Numbered from the stretch's first letter, positions 53,348 through 63,936 are shown. The stretch is 64,000 nucleotides of DNA from Paenibacillus sp. SYP-B3998 (GCF_010820665.1 NZ_JAAIKC010000001.1:1240001-1304000), one strand, 5' to 3'. Notes: generated from the letters alone by a model not told the origin. A program made the numbers and translations.

Positions 53348-54154
53348 GTGAAGGAGATGGCACTCTTTTTTCAAATGCTGCCTAGCTTTTTGCTTATTTT
53401 TTGTCGAATTACCTCATTCTTTGTCGTTGTCCCTGTATTTTCTTCGAAAAATGTGCCAACGATGTTTAAGATTGGGCTTGCACTCTTTATATCGTTAATT
53501 ATTTTCACGGGGATGGGAATTCAACAACCGATTCCTATGGACGGTCAGTATGTGTTATTGATCATTAGAGAAATCCTAGTTGGGGTGCTTTTAGGCTTTC
53601 TGGCTTATGTATTCTTTACTGTCGTGCAAACGGCAGGTGCAATATTGGATATGCAAATTGGCTTCAGTATGGCTAATGTTATTGATCCATTAACTGGAGT
53701 TTCCTCCCCATTGTTGGGGAATCTCAAATACATGATCGCGGTGTTGCTATTCTTATCTTTCGATGGGCATCATTTTTTAATTAAAGCGATCATTGATAGC
53801 TATCGATGGATTCCTTTGGATAACCAATTATTTGATCGGATTTACCATGGTCAAATATCCGATTTCTTGTTCCGGTCATTTTCTAAAATGTTTTACTTAT
53901 CGTTTCAAATGGCTGCGCCGATTGTTGCAGCGCTTTTTCTAGCCGATTTAGGTTTAGGGCTTTTAACACGGGTTGCTCCCCAATTTAATATATTTGTGGT
54001 AGGTGCACCTTTTAAATTAATTTTAGGCTTGGTACTTTTAACTTTTCTGTTTCCAGAACTAATATCACAGTTTCAAAACTTATTCGCTGCGATGTTCGAC
54101 TCAATGGAGAAGCTTTTACAGCTCATTAGCGGCACACAACAAACATCTCCGTAG
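53348..54154 (+). CDS. fliR: Flagellar type III export protein FliR
   Basis: A 268-residue polytopic protein of the export gate, with six hydrophobic segments and the conserved VQTAGAILDMQIGFSMANVIDP and LLTRVAPQFNIFVVGAPFKL. The start is taken at GTG 53348, three bases after the fliQ stop; ATG 53357 lies against AAGGAG and is less likely. Confidence 0.93.
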   Translation: MKEMALFFQMLPSFLLIFCRITSFFVVVPVFSSKNVPTMFKIGLALFISLIIFTGMGIQQPIPMDGQYVLLIIREILVGVLLGFLAYVFFTVVQTAGAILDMQIGFSMANVIDPLTGVSSPLLGNLKYMIAVLLFLSFDGHHFLIKAIIDSYRWIPLDNQLFDRIYHGQISDFLFRSFSKMFYLSFQMAAPIVAALFLADLGLGLLTRVAPQFNIFVVGAPFKLILGLVLLTFLFPELISQFQNLFAAMFDSMEKLLQLISGTQQTSP

Positions 54155-54170
54155 ATGTAGGAGGAAGGCC

Positions 54171-55268
54171 GTGTCCCAACAATTTCGCTTGCAGCTTGAT
54201 TTGCAATGGTTTGCTGGGGAAAAGTCTGAACCAGCTACACCGAAGAAAAGGCAAGAAGCGCGCAAAAAAGGTCAAGTTGCTAAAAGTATGGATTTACCGG
54301 CCGCATTAATTTTGTTATTTTCTTTCTTGGCTTTCCTTATGTTTGGAACGTATATGAAAGAAAGAATATTAAGAATGTTTCATAATGTATTCGAAAATCA
54401 ACTCACAATGGACATTACTGCCGGGAATGTTCAAGTATTATTTGTGGATCTGGTAAGACAAGGTTTACTCATTTTAGCACCAATTTTTATATTAGTGCTT
54501 GTGATTGCGTTTCTAGCGAACTATGGTCAGATTGGTTTTATGTTCATCGGAGAGCCTTTATTAATGAAATTCAGTAAAATCAATCCAATCTCTGGCTTCA
54601 AACGGATTTTCTCCATGCGGACAGTTATGGAATTTCTGAAGTCTTCATTGAAATTAAGTATTATTGGATATGTCGTTTATACGACTTTGATGGCAGAAAA
54701 GGCAAAATTATTCGGGCTTGGTCATGCCCCACTTGAGAGCACATTTTCATTTATAGCTGGAGTAACGTTAAAGCTTGGGATTAAAATTGGTGCTATTTTA
54801 ATCGTTCTGGCTGTCTTCGATTTTATTTACCAGAAGTATGAGCATGAAAAAAGCTTGAAGATGTCAAAGCAAGATATCAAAGATGAATATAAGAAGAGCG
54901 AAGGGGATCCATTCATTAAAGGTAAAATTCGTGCAAAGCAGCGTCAGATGGCGATGCAGCGAATGATGCAAGAAGTACCTAAAGCGGATGTAATTATTAC
55001 GAATCCAACCCATTTTGCAGTTGCTTTGAAATATGATGCAAGCAATATGCAGGCACCTACTGTCATTGCTAAAGGTACCGATTACATGGCATTGAAAATT
55101 AAAGAAATTGCAAAGCAAAATGGTGTTTTAACGATGGAAAACAAGCCGCTAGCTCGAGCAATCTATGCACAAGTAGAGATTGGTGAAACGATACCTGGTG
55201 AGTTGTTCCAGGCTGTTGCAGAAGTGCTGGCATACGTATATAAAGTGAAGGGCAAAACGAATGGATGA
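54171..55268 (+). CDS. flhB: Flagellar type III export switch protein FlhB
   Basis: A 365-residue protein with four membrane helices (about 32-55, 90-112, 140-175 region and 190-212) and a cytoplasmic domain that cleaves itself in TNPTHFAVALKY. It switches export from rod and hook to filament proteins together with FliK. It starts with GTG 54171 after GGAGGAAGG. The C-terminal part is the template for the free-standing homologue at 24033. Confidence 0.97.
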   Translation: MSQQFRLQLDLQWFAGEKSEPATPKKRQEARKKGQVAKSMDLPAALILLFSFLAFLMFGTYMKERILRMFHNVFENQLTMDITAGNVQVLFVDLVRQGLLILAPIFILVLVIAFLANYGQIGFMFIGEPLLMKFSKINPISGFKRIFSMRTVMEFLKSSLKLSIIGYVVYTTLMAEKAKLFGLGHAPLESTFSFIAGVTLKLGIKIGAILIVLAVFDFIYQKYEHEKSLKMSKQDIKDEYKKSEGDPFIKGKIRAKQRQMAMQRMMQEVPKADVIITNPTHFAVALKYDASNMQAPTVIAKGTDYMALKIKEIAKQNGVLTMENKPLARAIYAQVEIGETIPGELFQAVAEVLAYVYKVKGKTNG

Positions 55269-55329
55269 ATCTAATGCAAATGATGACATTAGTTTTTCTT
55301 AAAGCTGCTAAGGAGGGAGGTACAATCAG

Positions 55330-57363
55330 ATGAAAATTAAAGATTTACTCGTTCTTTTAGGAATTATAGGTATTGTATTAATGATGGTTGTACCAGTTCC
55401 AATCCCTTTGTTGGATTTTTTGTTGATTATCAACATTTCAGTTGCGTTAATGATTATTTTGGTAGCTATGAATACGAAGGAAGCTCTTCAGTTCTCAATA
55501 TTTCCTTCTTTACTTTTGATAACCACTTTGTTCCGGTTGGCATTAAACGTGTCGACAACGCGGAACATTTTGTCACATGCAGAAGCAGGTAACGTGGTCA
55601 GAACTTTTGGTTCTTTCGTAGCCGAAGGCAATATCGTTGTGGGGTTCGTTGTGTTCCTCATTCTTGTCTTGGTTCAGTTTATTGTTATTACCAAAGGTTC
55701 TGAGCGTGTTGCCGAGGTAGCGGCGAGATTTACTCTCGATGCAATGCCTGGTAAGCAAATGAGTATCGATGCAGATTTGAATGCAGGATTAATAAATGAA
55801 ACGCAAGCGCGTGAACGCAGGCAGAAAATTGAACGTGAAGCCGATTTCTATGGCGCCATGGATGGTGCGAGTAAATTCGTTAAAGGGGATGCTATCGCGG
55901 GTATCATTATTCTCGTGATTAACTTAATTGGCGGATTTATTATTGGGATGACCATGAAGGGCATGTCTTTTAGCGAGGCTTTGGAAACATTTTCGATCTT
56001 AACAATTGGTGATGGTCTCGTAAGTCAAATTCCTGCGCTACTTATTTCAACTGCAGCAGGTATTATTGTCACTCGTGCTTCATCCGAAGGAAATCTGGGC
56101 CATGACATTACTAAACAGCTAACTGCGCAACCCAAATTACTTTATATCGTTGCTGGTACGCTTATGTTGCTCGGGATTTTTACTCCTATACATTGGTATA
56201 CGACTTTCCCAGTCGGTGGATTATTAATATATGCAGCCTTTAAAATGCAGAAAAACTTGGAAAATCAAGCGATCAAGGACGAGCAAATGGTCGAAGAGCA
56301 ACAAATCGAAGAAGTGCGGAGTCCAGAGAGTGTTATTTCTTTATTGCAAGTTGATCCGATTGAATTTGAGTTTGGTTATGGTCTAATTCCACTTGCTGAT
56401 ACTCAGCAAGGTGGAGATTTATTGGATCGAATCATTCTGATTCGTAGACAGTGCGCACTTGAACTTGGAGTCGTTGTACCCGTTATTCGTATCAGGGATA
56501 ATATTCAATTACGGCCAAATGAATATATCATCAAAATTAAAGGCAATACGGTTGCGCGTGGCGAACTACTCCTTAATCACTACCTAGCGATGAGTCCAGG
56601 CATTGATGATGATTCGATTTCTGGTATTGAAACAACGGAGCCAGCCTTCGGATTACCTGCTATATGGATTGATGAAGTGACGAAAGAGCGTGCGGAGCTT
56701 TCTGGTTATACAGTGGTTGACCCTCCATCTGTGGTCGCTACTCATTTAACTGAAATTATTAAGAAGCATACGCATGAGTTGCTTGGTCGTCAAGAGACGA
56801 AGGCGCTCATCGAGAATGTTCGTGAGACGTATCCAGCTCTCGTAGACGATCTAATTCCATCTGTTCTTTCTATTGGGGATGTACAAAAGGTATTAGCTAA
56901 ACTGCTTCGTGAAAAAATCTCTGTTCGTGACTTGGTAACGATACTTGAGACACTTGCTGATTATGGTTCCTATACGAAGGATCCAGAAATTTTGACGGAA
57001 TATGTAAGGCAATCGCTATCAAGACAAATCACGCAGCAGTATACTGCACTAGGAGATTCTCTGAAAGTCATTACAGTCGGACCATCAGTAGAAAAGAAAA
57101 TTGCTGACTCTGTTCAGCAGTCGGATCAGGGTAGTTATCTCGCATTAGATCCTTCCTCCTCGCAGATTATTTTTCATCGCGTAAGCGAGCAAGTGACGAA
57201 GTTGATTCAATCAGGTCAGCAACCCGTTATTTTGACTTCTCCGACGATTCGCATGTATTTGAGACAGCTCTTGGAAAGAACATTGCAGGATATTCCTGTT
57301 TTGTCGTACAGCGAGTTAGAACCTAGCGTTGAAATTCAGAGCATGGGGGTAGTCAATTTATGA
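55330..57363 (+). CDS. flhA: Flagellar type III export protein FlhA
   Basis: A 677-residue protein with eight membrane helices in the first half and the FHIPEP-type motif RFTLDAMPGKQMSIDADLNAG (around residue 140), followed by a large cytoplasmic domain that docks chaperone-substrate pairs. GGAGGG is upstream. It overlaps flhF by four bases. Confidence 0.98.
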   Translation: MKIKDLLVLLGIIGIVLMMVVPVPIPLLDFLLIINISVALMIILVAMNTKEALQFSIFPSLLLITTLFRLALNVSTTRNILSHAEAGNVVRTFGSFVAEGNIVVGFVVFLILVLVQFIVITKGSERVAEVAARFTLDAMPGKQMSIDADLNAGLINETQARERRQKIEREADFYGAMDGASKFVKGDAIAGIIILVINLIGGFIIGMTMKGMSFSEALETFSILTIGDGLVSQIPALLISTAAGIIVTRASSEGNLGHDITKQLTAQPKLLYIVAGTLMLLGIFTPIHWYTTFPVGGLLIYAAFKMQKNLENQAIKDEQMVEEQQIEEVRSPESVISLLQVDPIEFEFGYGLIPLADTQQGGDLLDRIILIRRQCALELGVVVPVIRIRDNIQLRPNEYIIKIKGNTVARGELLLNHYLAMSPGIDDDSISGIETTEPAFGLPAIWIDEVTKERAELSGYTVVDPPSVVATHLTEIIKKHTHELLGRQETKALIENVRETYPALVDDLIPSVLSIGDVQKVLAKLLREKISVRDLVTILETLADYGSYTKDPEILTEYVRQSLSRQITQQYTALGDSLKVITVGPSVEKKIADSVQQSDQGSYLALDPSSSQIIFHRVSEQVTKLIQSGQQPVILTSPTIRMYLRQLLERTLQDIPVLSYSELEPSVEIQSMGVVNL

Positions 57364-58670
57364 GAGTAAAAAGATACGTTGTCGATTCCATGCCTGATGC
57401 TCTCCAAAAAATACGTACAGATTTGGGTAAGGATGCCGTTATCTTGAATACAAAAGAGGTTCGCACAGGCGGATTTTTGGGGATGTTCGGTAAGAAGAAG
57501 ATCGAGGTCATCGCAGCCATCGACGCGAATTCGAATACTGGGAGCATGGGCGCTCCCAAAACATCTCCACAATCCCAAGTTCAACGAAACCTGCAAGTTC
57601 CAGCTAGTAACCCACCTGCAAGAGAAATGGAATACCGCTCTGATTTTCCGGAAGTGCCGGATTTATTTGTGGCTACAGCTTCTCCTAAGAAAGAGCTTGT
57701 CACTGTTGCTTCAACGGTTGAGACAGTTAATGCGTATTCACCGCAGCAAGTTTATTCACAACAGCCAATAAATGTCCCGGCAAAAGCAAATCCGAAGGAA
57801 GAGTTTCTCTTGGAGGAACTGAAGCAAATGAAAGAGATGATGAGGAAGTTAACCATTTCCTCGGACATTACAGAGTTACCTGAGCCACTGCAGAAACTTG
57901 AACAAAGATTGTTAGAGCAAGAAGTTGATCCGGTTCTCGTTCAGCAAATGATTGACGATATCGTGAGGAATGCTAAGGAAAAGGATGAGCCAGTTACTGA
58001 TCAATCAGCACTTCTATCCGTTCGGTCGAAGCTAAGTAGCATCTTAAGATCTGAAGAGAGTAAACAGATATTGCCCAATACACGTGTGGTACATTTTGTA
58101 GGTCCTACTGGTGTAGGGAAGACAACAACAATTGCAAAGCTAGCTGCCGAACAAGTTCTAAAATATAAGCGGAAAGTTGGTTTTATTACATCTGATACTT
58201 ATCGGATCGCTGCAATTGAGCAGTTGAAAACATACGCTACGATTTTAAATGTTCCTCTGGAGGTTGTTTTTTCACCTCAAGATTTGTCTAAAGCTTTTCA
58301 TAATCTTGAAGCGTGCGATGTCATTTTTATGGATACTGCAGGTCGGAATTTTCGTAATGAAATGTATGTTTCCGAGTTAAATGCTTTATTGAAGACGCAA
58401 GGCAACAGCGAGACTATACTCGTTCTAAGCCTGACGACCAAATATCGGGATATGCGAGCGATAACGAATAATTTCAATAAATTTAAATTGGACAAGGTAT
58501 TATTTACCAAAATGGATGAAACGGATTCCTACGGAGCTATAGTAAATCTCGTTCATGAATTTTCATTACAGCTTTCTTATGTCACTAACGGTCAAAGTGT
58601 TCCTGATGATATTTCCGAAATGGATGAGTCACAGATCATCGACTTGTTGTTGGAGGAGCCTCAATCATGA
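57360..58670 (+). CDS. flhF: SRP-type GTPase FlhF
   Basis: A 436-residue SRP-family GTPase that sets the place and number of flagella. The N-terminal MRVKRYVVDSMPDALQKIRTDLGKDAVIL, linker (about 65-240), and NG domain with [32 protein letters not shown] and TKMDETDSYG are visible. It works with FlhG. The overlaps at both ends (flhA and flhG, ATGA type) imply coupled translation. Confidence 0.97.
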   Translation: MRVKRYVVDSMPDALQKIRTDLGKDAVILNTKEVRTGGFLGMFGKKKIEVIAAIDANSNTGSMGAPKTSPQSQVQRNLQVPASNPPAREMEYRSDFPEVPDLFVATASPKKELVTVASTVETVNAYSPQQVYSQQPINVPAKANPKEEFLLEELKQMKEMMRKLTISSDITELPEPLQKLEQRLLEQEVDPVLVQQMIDDIVRNAKEKDEPVTDQSALLSVRSKLSSILRSEESKQILPNTRVVHFVGPTGVGKTTTIAKLAAEQVLKYKRKVGFITSDTYRIAAIEQLKTYATILNVPLEVVFSPQDLSKAFHNLEACDVIFMDTAGRNFRNEMYVSELNALLKTQGNSETILVLSLTTKYRDMRAITNNFNKFKLDKVLFTKMDETDSYGAIVNLVHEFSLQLSYVTNGQSVPDDISEMDESQIIDLLLEEPQS

Positions 58671-59536
58671 CTGATCAAGCGCAAGGGTTACGGAACCTGG
58701 TTCAAAGTGAAAGTGAAAAAAGCATCAAGACAACCAGGATCATTACCGTGACTAGCGGAAAGGGAGGCGTTGGGAAATCAAATTTTACGCTGAACTTCGC
58801 TTTAACGCTGCAGTCTCAAGGTTATAAAGTTCTTGTCTTTGACGCAGATATTGGACTAGCCAACATTGATGTCTTGATGGGCGTGTCCTCTAAATACAGC
58901 TTGTATCACCTTTTGAAAAAGGAAAAAACAATCTGGGAAATTATCCAGAAGGGTTATAATGATCTAGAATTTATTGCCGGTGGTTCAGGGTTTAATGATT
59001 TACTCCGTTTGACAGAAGAAGAATTGAATTACTTCGCTGAACAGGTTTCACAGCTTAATGGTTATGCTGACTTTATTATTTTTGACACAGGTGCAGGGCT
59101 TTCGAAAGAAACTTTGAAGTTCATTCTCGCAGCCGAAGAAACATTCGTTGTTACAACACCAGAACCAACGTCGATAACTGACGCTTATGCAATTATTAAA
59201 ATGGTTAATTCCATGGGGCATAACGTTTCATTTAGATTAGTCATCAATCGTGTTGCGGATTTCAAGGAAGGTAAACAAACGGCAGATAAAATAAGCTTAG
59301 TAGCCAAGCAGTTTTTAGATTTAGATATCCCTACGCTTGGATTTGTAGACGATGATCAAATGGTTTCTAAAGCGGTAAAGAAGCAAATTCCATTTACAGT
59401 AGCATTTCCGAATTCACCAGCAGCTAAAAGTCTACAAACGATAGCAGCTAGTTATATTTCGGGGTACCAAGTCAACGTAGAGTCAGTTTCAGGTGTCAAA
59501 GGATTTCTGAGCAAAATGATGAAGCTTTTGAAATAA
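58667..59536 (+). CDS. flhG: MinD-like ATPase FlhG (YlxH)
   Basis: A 289-residue ParA/MinD-type ATPase with the deviant Walker A TSGKGGVGKSNF, switch DADIGLANIDVLMG and FDTGAGLS. It stimulates FlhF and keeps flagellar number in check, and interacts with FliM/FliY in Bacilli. The amphipathic C-terminal helix (about 270-289; KGFLSKMMKLLK) should touch the membrane. Confidence 0.96.
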   Translation: MTDQAQGLRNLVQSESEKSIKTTRIITVTSGKGGVGKSNFTLNFALTLQSQGYKVLVFDADIGLANIDVLMGVSSKYSLYHLLKKEKTIWEIIQKGYNDLEFIAGGSGFNDLLRLTEEELNYFAEQVSQLNGYADFIIFDTGAGLSKETLKFILAAEETFVVTTPEPTSITDAYAIIKMVNSMGHNVSFRLVINRVADFKEGKQTADKISLVAKQFLDLDIPTLGFVDDDQMVSKAVKKQIPFTVAFPNSPAAKSLQTIAASYISGYQVNVESVSGVKGFLSKMMKLLK

Positions 59537-59593
59537 GATTCAAATTTTATATATGAATCGTTTTCATTTAGCCCATAAAGGGAGGTAAACAGC

Positions 59594-60694
59594 ATGGGGC
59601 CTTATAACATTCTAATCGTAGATGACTCCGTCTTTATGCGCAAAATAATTAGCGATCTCATTTCTGAAAATCCACAATTTAAAATTGTGGGAACTGCGAA
59701 GAATGGTAAAGAAGCCATTGATCAAGTGAAACTTTTGCGACCAGATGCAGTCACGATGGATATTGAAATGCCAGAAATGAACGGTTTAGATGCGTTGCAG
59801 CGCATCATGGCTGAACAGCCTACTCCGATTATTATGCTTAGCTCGCTGACGCAAGAAGGGGCATCTGAAACGATAAGAGCCCTTGAGCTTGGCGCTATAG
59901 ATTTTATTAGGAAACCGTCAGGATCCATTTCTTTGGACTTATATAAAGTGAAGCAATTGCTTCATGAGAAACTGCAAATTGCAGTAAGATCCAAGATGAG
60001 ATCTTTTCAACAGGTGTTGCCTGCTAAGGTGCCACAGACGTATTTGGCCAAGAGCAACGTTAGTACATTGAAGCCACCCGATTCCAAAACGCTTCCAAGC
60101 AGTGGAGGAACTAACTTTGATAATTTGGTTGCCATCGGCACATCAACAGGTGGTCCGAGAGCCCTGCATCAGGTGATTTCCCAAATTCCAGCGGGTTTTC
60201 CTGCACCTATTCTTATTGTGCAACACATGCCACCTAATTTCACAAAGTCTTTGGCACAGCGACTTAATGATATTTCACAGATTCAAGTCGTGGAGGCTCA
60301 AGATGGAGATATCCTTCATACAGCAACCGCTTATGTGGCTCCTGGGGGCTGGCATATGACTGCGTATAAGGATTCTTTTAAAACGTATAAGATCCGATTA
60401 ACAAAAGAAGATCCTCGTTCTGGACACCGTCCTTCTGTGGACGTCATGTTCGAGTCCCTAATTGGTATGAGCGAGTTGAAAAGGCATATTGTACTGATGA
60501 CTGGCATGGGAAGTGATGGAGCTAAAGGAATGCTTGCTCTTCAACAATCTGGAGTAACAACAACGATTGCTGAGTCTGAGGAGACATGCGTTGTCTATGG
60601 AATGCCAAGAGCTGCCGTTGAGTTGAAAGCTGCCATGCATGTTCTACCTCAACAGAACATTGCGGCCAAGTTAACCCAAGCTGTTCTCACTTGA
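59594..60694 (+). CDS. cheB: Chemotaxis protein-glutamate methylesterase CheB
   Basis: A 366-residue enzyme with an N-terminal receiver (DD at 10-11, Asp56 in TMDIEMPEM, Lys in FIRKPSG) and a C-terminal methylesterase domain with Ser in GTSTGGP, His in VQHMPP and Asp in TGMGSDGAKGM. It removes methyl groups from chemoreceptors. A Pro/Ser linker connects the parts. GGGAGGTAAA is upstream. Confidence 0.96.
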   Translation: MGPYNILIVDDSVFMRKIISDLISENPQFKIVGTAKNGKEAIDQVKLLRPDAVTMDIEMPEMNGLDALQRIMAEQPTPIIMLSSLTQEGASETIRALELGAIDFIRKPSGSISLDLYKVKQLLHEKLQIAVRSKMRSFQQVLPAKVPQTYLAKSNVSTLKPPDSKTLPSSGGTNFDNLVAIGTSTGGPRALHQVISQIPAGFPAPILIVQHMPPNFTKSLAQRLNDISQIQVVEAQDGDILHTATAYVAPGGWHMTAYKDSFKTYKIRLTKEDPRSGHRPSVDVMFESLIGMSELKRHIVLMTGMGSDGAKGMLALQQSGVTTTIAESEETCVVYGMPRAAVELKAAMHVLPQQNIAAKLTQAVLT

Positions 60695-60744
60695 TTGAAC
60701 CGTAACAAGCAGGTTACATAACGATCCTTTTGGAGGTGTTTGGT

Positions 60745-62811
60745 TTGGAACTTAGTCAATATCTATCGATGTTTATCGATGAATCGAAAGAACATTTGCA
60801 AGCTATGAATGAGAATTTGCTCAGTTTGGAAAGCAGTCCTCAGGACATCAGTATTGTCCATAATATTTTCCGCTCTGCCCATACGTTGAAAGGGATGTCA
60901 GCAACAATGGGATTTGAAGATATTGCATCTTTGACGCATGAGATGGAAAATGTTTTGGATTTAGTTCGTAATAATAAGTTAGCCATGAATCCATTCATTT
61001 TTGATTGTATTTTTAAAAGTTTGGACTCTTTAGAATCGATGGTTGAAGATATTATTCAAGGTGGAACGGGTAAAGCTGACGTTACACAAATTGTAGCCGC
61101 ATTGCGTTCAATCGTTACTGGCGATTATAACACTCCTCAAGTTACAGCAACGGCAGTAGCTAAAGAGCCTGCTAAAGGAATTGAGGTTGATGAATATCAG
61201 TTCTCTATCCTTCAGCAATCTATTGATTCAGGTTTTTTAGTTTTTTATGTAGAAGTAAGTGTTAGAGAAAATTGTGTATTAAAGGCTGCACGCGCCTATA
61301 TGGTGTTCGATACGTTGGAAAGAATGGGAGAAATCGTGAAAGCGACCCCATCAGTACAAGAAATCGAGCAAGAAAAATTTGATCGCTCTTTCTCTCTCTA
61401 TTTTATATCAAAGGTAGATCAAGCTACGCTTGAAAAAGAGATTTTGAACGTTTCTGAGATTGAAACAGCAGTTATTATAACGGTCGACACCGAGTCACTT
61501 GCTGAAATGTCCCGTCCTAGGACGGAAGTAGAAGCAGCCACACAAGAAATTGCTGCCGCTGTTGCAGCAGTAACTGCCGCTTCCGTTGCTCCAGACGCTG
61601 TAACAAAGGCTGAACCTGCAGCCGTCTCTAAACCAGCTGCTGGGGGAGGAGCCCCAGTTGCTAATCGTACGATACGTGTAGATATTGAACGTTTGGATGC
61701 GCTTATGAATCTATTCAGCGAACTATTGATTGATCGTGCACGTTTGGAGCAGTTGGCAAGCGAAGTTAAGCGTAATGATCTTACAGAAACCGTTGAGCAC
61801 ATGTCTAGAGTAAGCAGTGATTTGCAAAATATCGTTTTGAAACTTCGAATGGTCCCAGTTGACTCTGTTTTTAATCGTTTCCCACGTATGATCCGAGATT
61901 TAGCGAAATCGCTAGATAAGAAGGTAGATTTGGTTATTACAGGAGCGGAAACTGAATTGGATCGCACAGTTATTGATGAAATCGGAGATCCACTGGTTCA
62001 CTTGCTCCGTAATTCTGTAGACCATGGTGTAGAATCTATTGCTAATCGTTTAGCTGCTGGCAAAAGTGAGCATGGCACGATTCAATTGAGAGCATTCCAC
62101 AGTGGAAATCATGTCTTTATTGAAATTGAGGATGATGGTGCAGGAATTAATCGAGATCGAATTCTTAAGACAGCGATTAAAAATGGACTTGTCACACTAG
62201 AGCAATCTAGTAAGTTGACGGATAAAGAAGTATACAATCTCTTATTTGAATCAGGTTTCAGCACAGCGGAAAAGATTTCTGATATTTCGGGACGTGGTGT
62301 TGGTCTTGATGTTGTGAAAACCAAAATTCAAATGTTAGGCGGACACGTACAAGTTGATTCGAAACTAGGTTTCGGAAGTAAATTCTCTGTGCAGTTGCCG
62401 TTAACATTGTCGATCATATCTGCGATGCTCGTTCGTCTTGGCAGTGAGAAATATGCGATACCTTTGTCTTCGATTGTAGAAACATCGGCCATTCAGAATT
62501 CGCAAGTTCGCAACATTCACGGCAACAAAATGGTTGATTACCGTAATAGCGTGATTCCACTCGTCTCATTAAGTAAATTGTTCGATGTTCCTGATTTTAA
62601 TGAAGAGCAGGAAGAGGAGACGGAAATCGTAGTTGTTCGCAAAGGGGACAAGCAGGTTGCGCTTCTGGTGGACGAATTCATCGGTCAACAAGAAATCGTT
62701 TTGAAAACATTAGGGAAATACTTGTCGGGTCTGTTTGCCATATCGGGTGCTACGATTTTGGGTGATGGACAAGTAGCTTTGATTATTGATCCTAATGCCC
62801 TGATTAAGTAA
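60745..62811 (+). CDS. cheA: Chemotaxis histidine kinase CheA
   Basis: A 688-residue kinase. P1 carries the phosphorylated His46 in SAHTLKGM; P2 (about 150-260) binds CheY; an Ala/Val/Pro-rich linker (about 265-310) follows; P3 dimerisation (about 312-375); P4 ATPase with N box LLRNSVDHG, G1 EDDGAGI and G2 GRGVGLDVV; and P5 CheW-like (about 545-688). It uses TTG 60745 with GGAGGTG six bases upstream. The longer frame would start inside the ribosome site. Confidence 0.96.
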   Translation: MELSQYLSMFIDESKEHLQAMNENLLSLESSPQDISIVHNIFRSAHTLKGMSATMGFEDIASLTHEMENVLDLVRNNKLAMNPFIFDCIFKSLDSLESMVEDIIQGGTGKADVTQIVAALRSIVTGDYNTPQVTATAVAKEPAKGIEVDEYQFSILQQSIDSGFLVFYVEVSVRENCVLKAARAYMVFDTLERMGEIVKATPSVQEIEQEKFDRSFSLYFISKVDQATLEKEILNVSEIETAVIITVDTESLAEMSRPRTEVEAATQEIAAAVAAVTAASVAPDAVTKAEPAAVSKPAAGGGAPVANRTIRVDIERLDALMNLFSELLIDRARLEQLASEVKRNDLTETVEHMSRVSSDLQNIVLKLRMVPVDSVFNRFPRMIRDLAKSLDKKVDLVITGAETELDRTVIDEIGDPLVHLLRNSVDHGVESIANRLAAGKSEHGTIQLRAFHSGNHVFIEIEDDGAGINRDRILKTAIKNGLVTLEQSSKLTDKEVYNLLFESGFSTAEKISDISGRGVGLDVVKTKIQMLGGHVQVDSKLGFGSKFSVQLPLTLSIISAMLVRLGSEKYAIPLSSIVETSAIQNSQVRNIHGNKMVDYRNSVIPLVSLSKLFDVPDFNEEQEEETEIVVVRKGDKQVALLVDEFIGQQEIVLKTLGKYLSGLFAISGATILGDGQVALIIDPNALIK

Positions 62812-62850
62812 TACGAACTGTTAAAGCAATCATATAAGGAGGGTTTCACA

Positions 62851-63312
62851 ATGGGAGAAGAAAAAAAGGTAATTGTATTCGCACTTGGTACGGAAGAGTA
62901 CGGCGTTGAAGTCGAAAAGGTTAGAACAATTGAAAGAATGCAGCCTATGACTCGTGTACCTAAGGCTCCTGTTTTTATTAAGGGAGTAATTAATCTTCGT
63001 GGTGTTGTCATTCCGATTATCGATCTTCGTTCCAGATTTGGATTAGATCAACAGGAATATACAGATGCAACTCGTATTATTATTGTCTCTGCTGGGGAAT
63101 TTGAAGTGGGATTGATCGTAGATTCTGCAAATGATGTTATTGATCTCGATACGGACAACATCGATAATCCCCCAGAAATTGTGGGTGGAATTAAAGCCAA
63201 ATACTTAGATGGCATTGCGCGTGTTGGGGAGCAGCGTCTCCTTGTCTTGCTGAATTTGGAGCAAGTGCTTGATCGTCATGAAATTCAACAGCTAGAAAAA
63301 GTTGAGGATTAA
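62851..63312 (+). CDS. cheW: Chemotaxis coupling protein CheW
   Basis: A 153-residue single CheW domain (KVIVFALGTEEYGVEVEKVRTIERM, GVINLRGVVIPIIDLRSRFGL) that bridges CheA to chemoreceptors. AAGGAGGG is upstream. It lies between cheA and cheC as in B. subtilis. Confidence 0.97.
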   Translation: MGEEKKVIVFALGTEEYGVEVEKVRTIERMQPMTRVPKAPVFIKGVINLRGVVIPIIDLRSRFGLDQQEYTDATRIIIVSAGEFEVGLIVDSANDVIDLDTDNIDNPPEIVGGIKAKYLDGIARVGEQRLLVLLNLEQVLDRHEIQQLEKVED

Positions 63313-63315
63313 GAA

Positions 63316-63936
63316 GTGAATGTATTTAAGGACTTAGCCGATTTTCAAATGGATGTTCTCAAAGAAGTGGGGAATATTGGCGCGGGGCACGCTGCAACCG
63401 CGCTTTCAACACTGCTTAGCAAACCCATAGATATGCTTGTGCCCAAAGTGCGGATGCTGCCTTTCGAAGAAATTTGTGATAGTGTGGGTGGCGCTGAGAC
63501 GGCAGTACTTGCTATCTTTCTACGTGTAGATGGGGATGCTCCCGGGAACATGTTCTTTATCTTAAATTTGGATGCCGCAAAAAATATGCTGAGAGATTTA
63601 ATCGGTCTTGAAATTCTTGATGATGAAGAGTATTCTGAGCTTGAATTATCTGCACTGAACGAGATTGGAAACATTTTAGCTGGCTCCTATTTATCGTCTT
63701 TAGCTGATTTTACACAATTAAATTTACAGCCGACCGTTCCATCATTGGCTATTGATATGGCTGGCGCGATTTTAAGTTATGGCCTCCTGCAATTCGGAGA
63801 AATGGGAGATCAGGCGCTGTTAATCGATACCAAATTTATGGAAGGGGAAAATGAGGTGCAGGGACACTTTTTCCTAATTCCTGATCCTGATTCATTTGGG
63901 AAAATCTTTGCGGCATTAGGGGTAGAGTCTCCATGA
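63316..63936 (+). CDS. cheC: CheY-P phosphatase CheC
   Basis: A 206-residue phosphatase with two E-x-x-N active motifs: LKEVGNIGAGHAATALSTLL (about 14-33) and LNEIGNILAGSYLSSL (about 115-130). It removes phosphate from CheY-P and binds CheD to control receptor deamidation. The start is GTG 63316, four bases after the cheW stop, with GAGGA upstream. It overlaps cheD by four bases. Confidence 0.95.
   Translation: MNVFKDLADFQMDVLKEVGNIGAGHAATALSTLLSKPIDMLVPKVRMLPFEEICDSVGGAETAVLAIFLRVDGDAPGNMFFILNLDAAKNMLRDLIGLEILDDEEYSELELSALNEIGNILAGSYLSSLADFTQLNLQPTVPSLAIDMAGAILSYGLLQFGEMGDQALLIDTKFMEGENEVQGHFFLIPDPDSFGKIFAALGVESP

Noticed and set aside
61419-61967. A 182-codon open frame on the minus strand inside cheA
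   Set aside because: It is opposite the Ala/Val-rich linker and P3 part of cheA, and gives a low-complexity Ser/Ala/Thr protein with no start signal.
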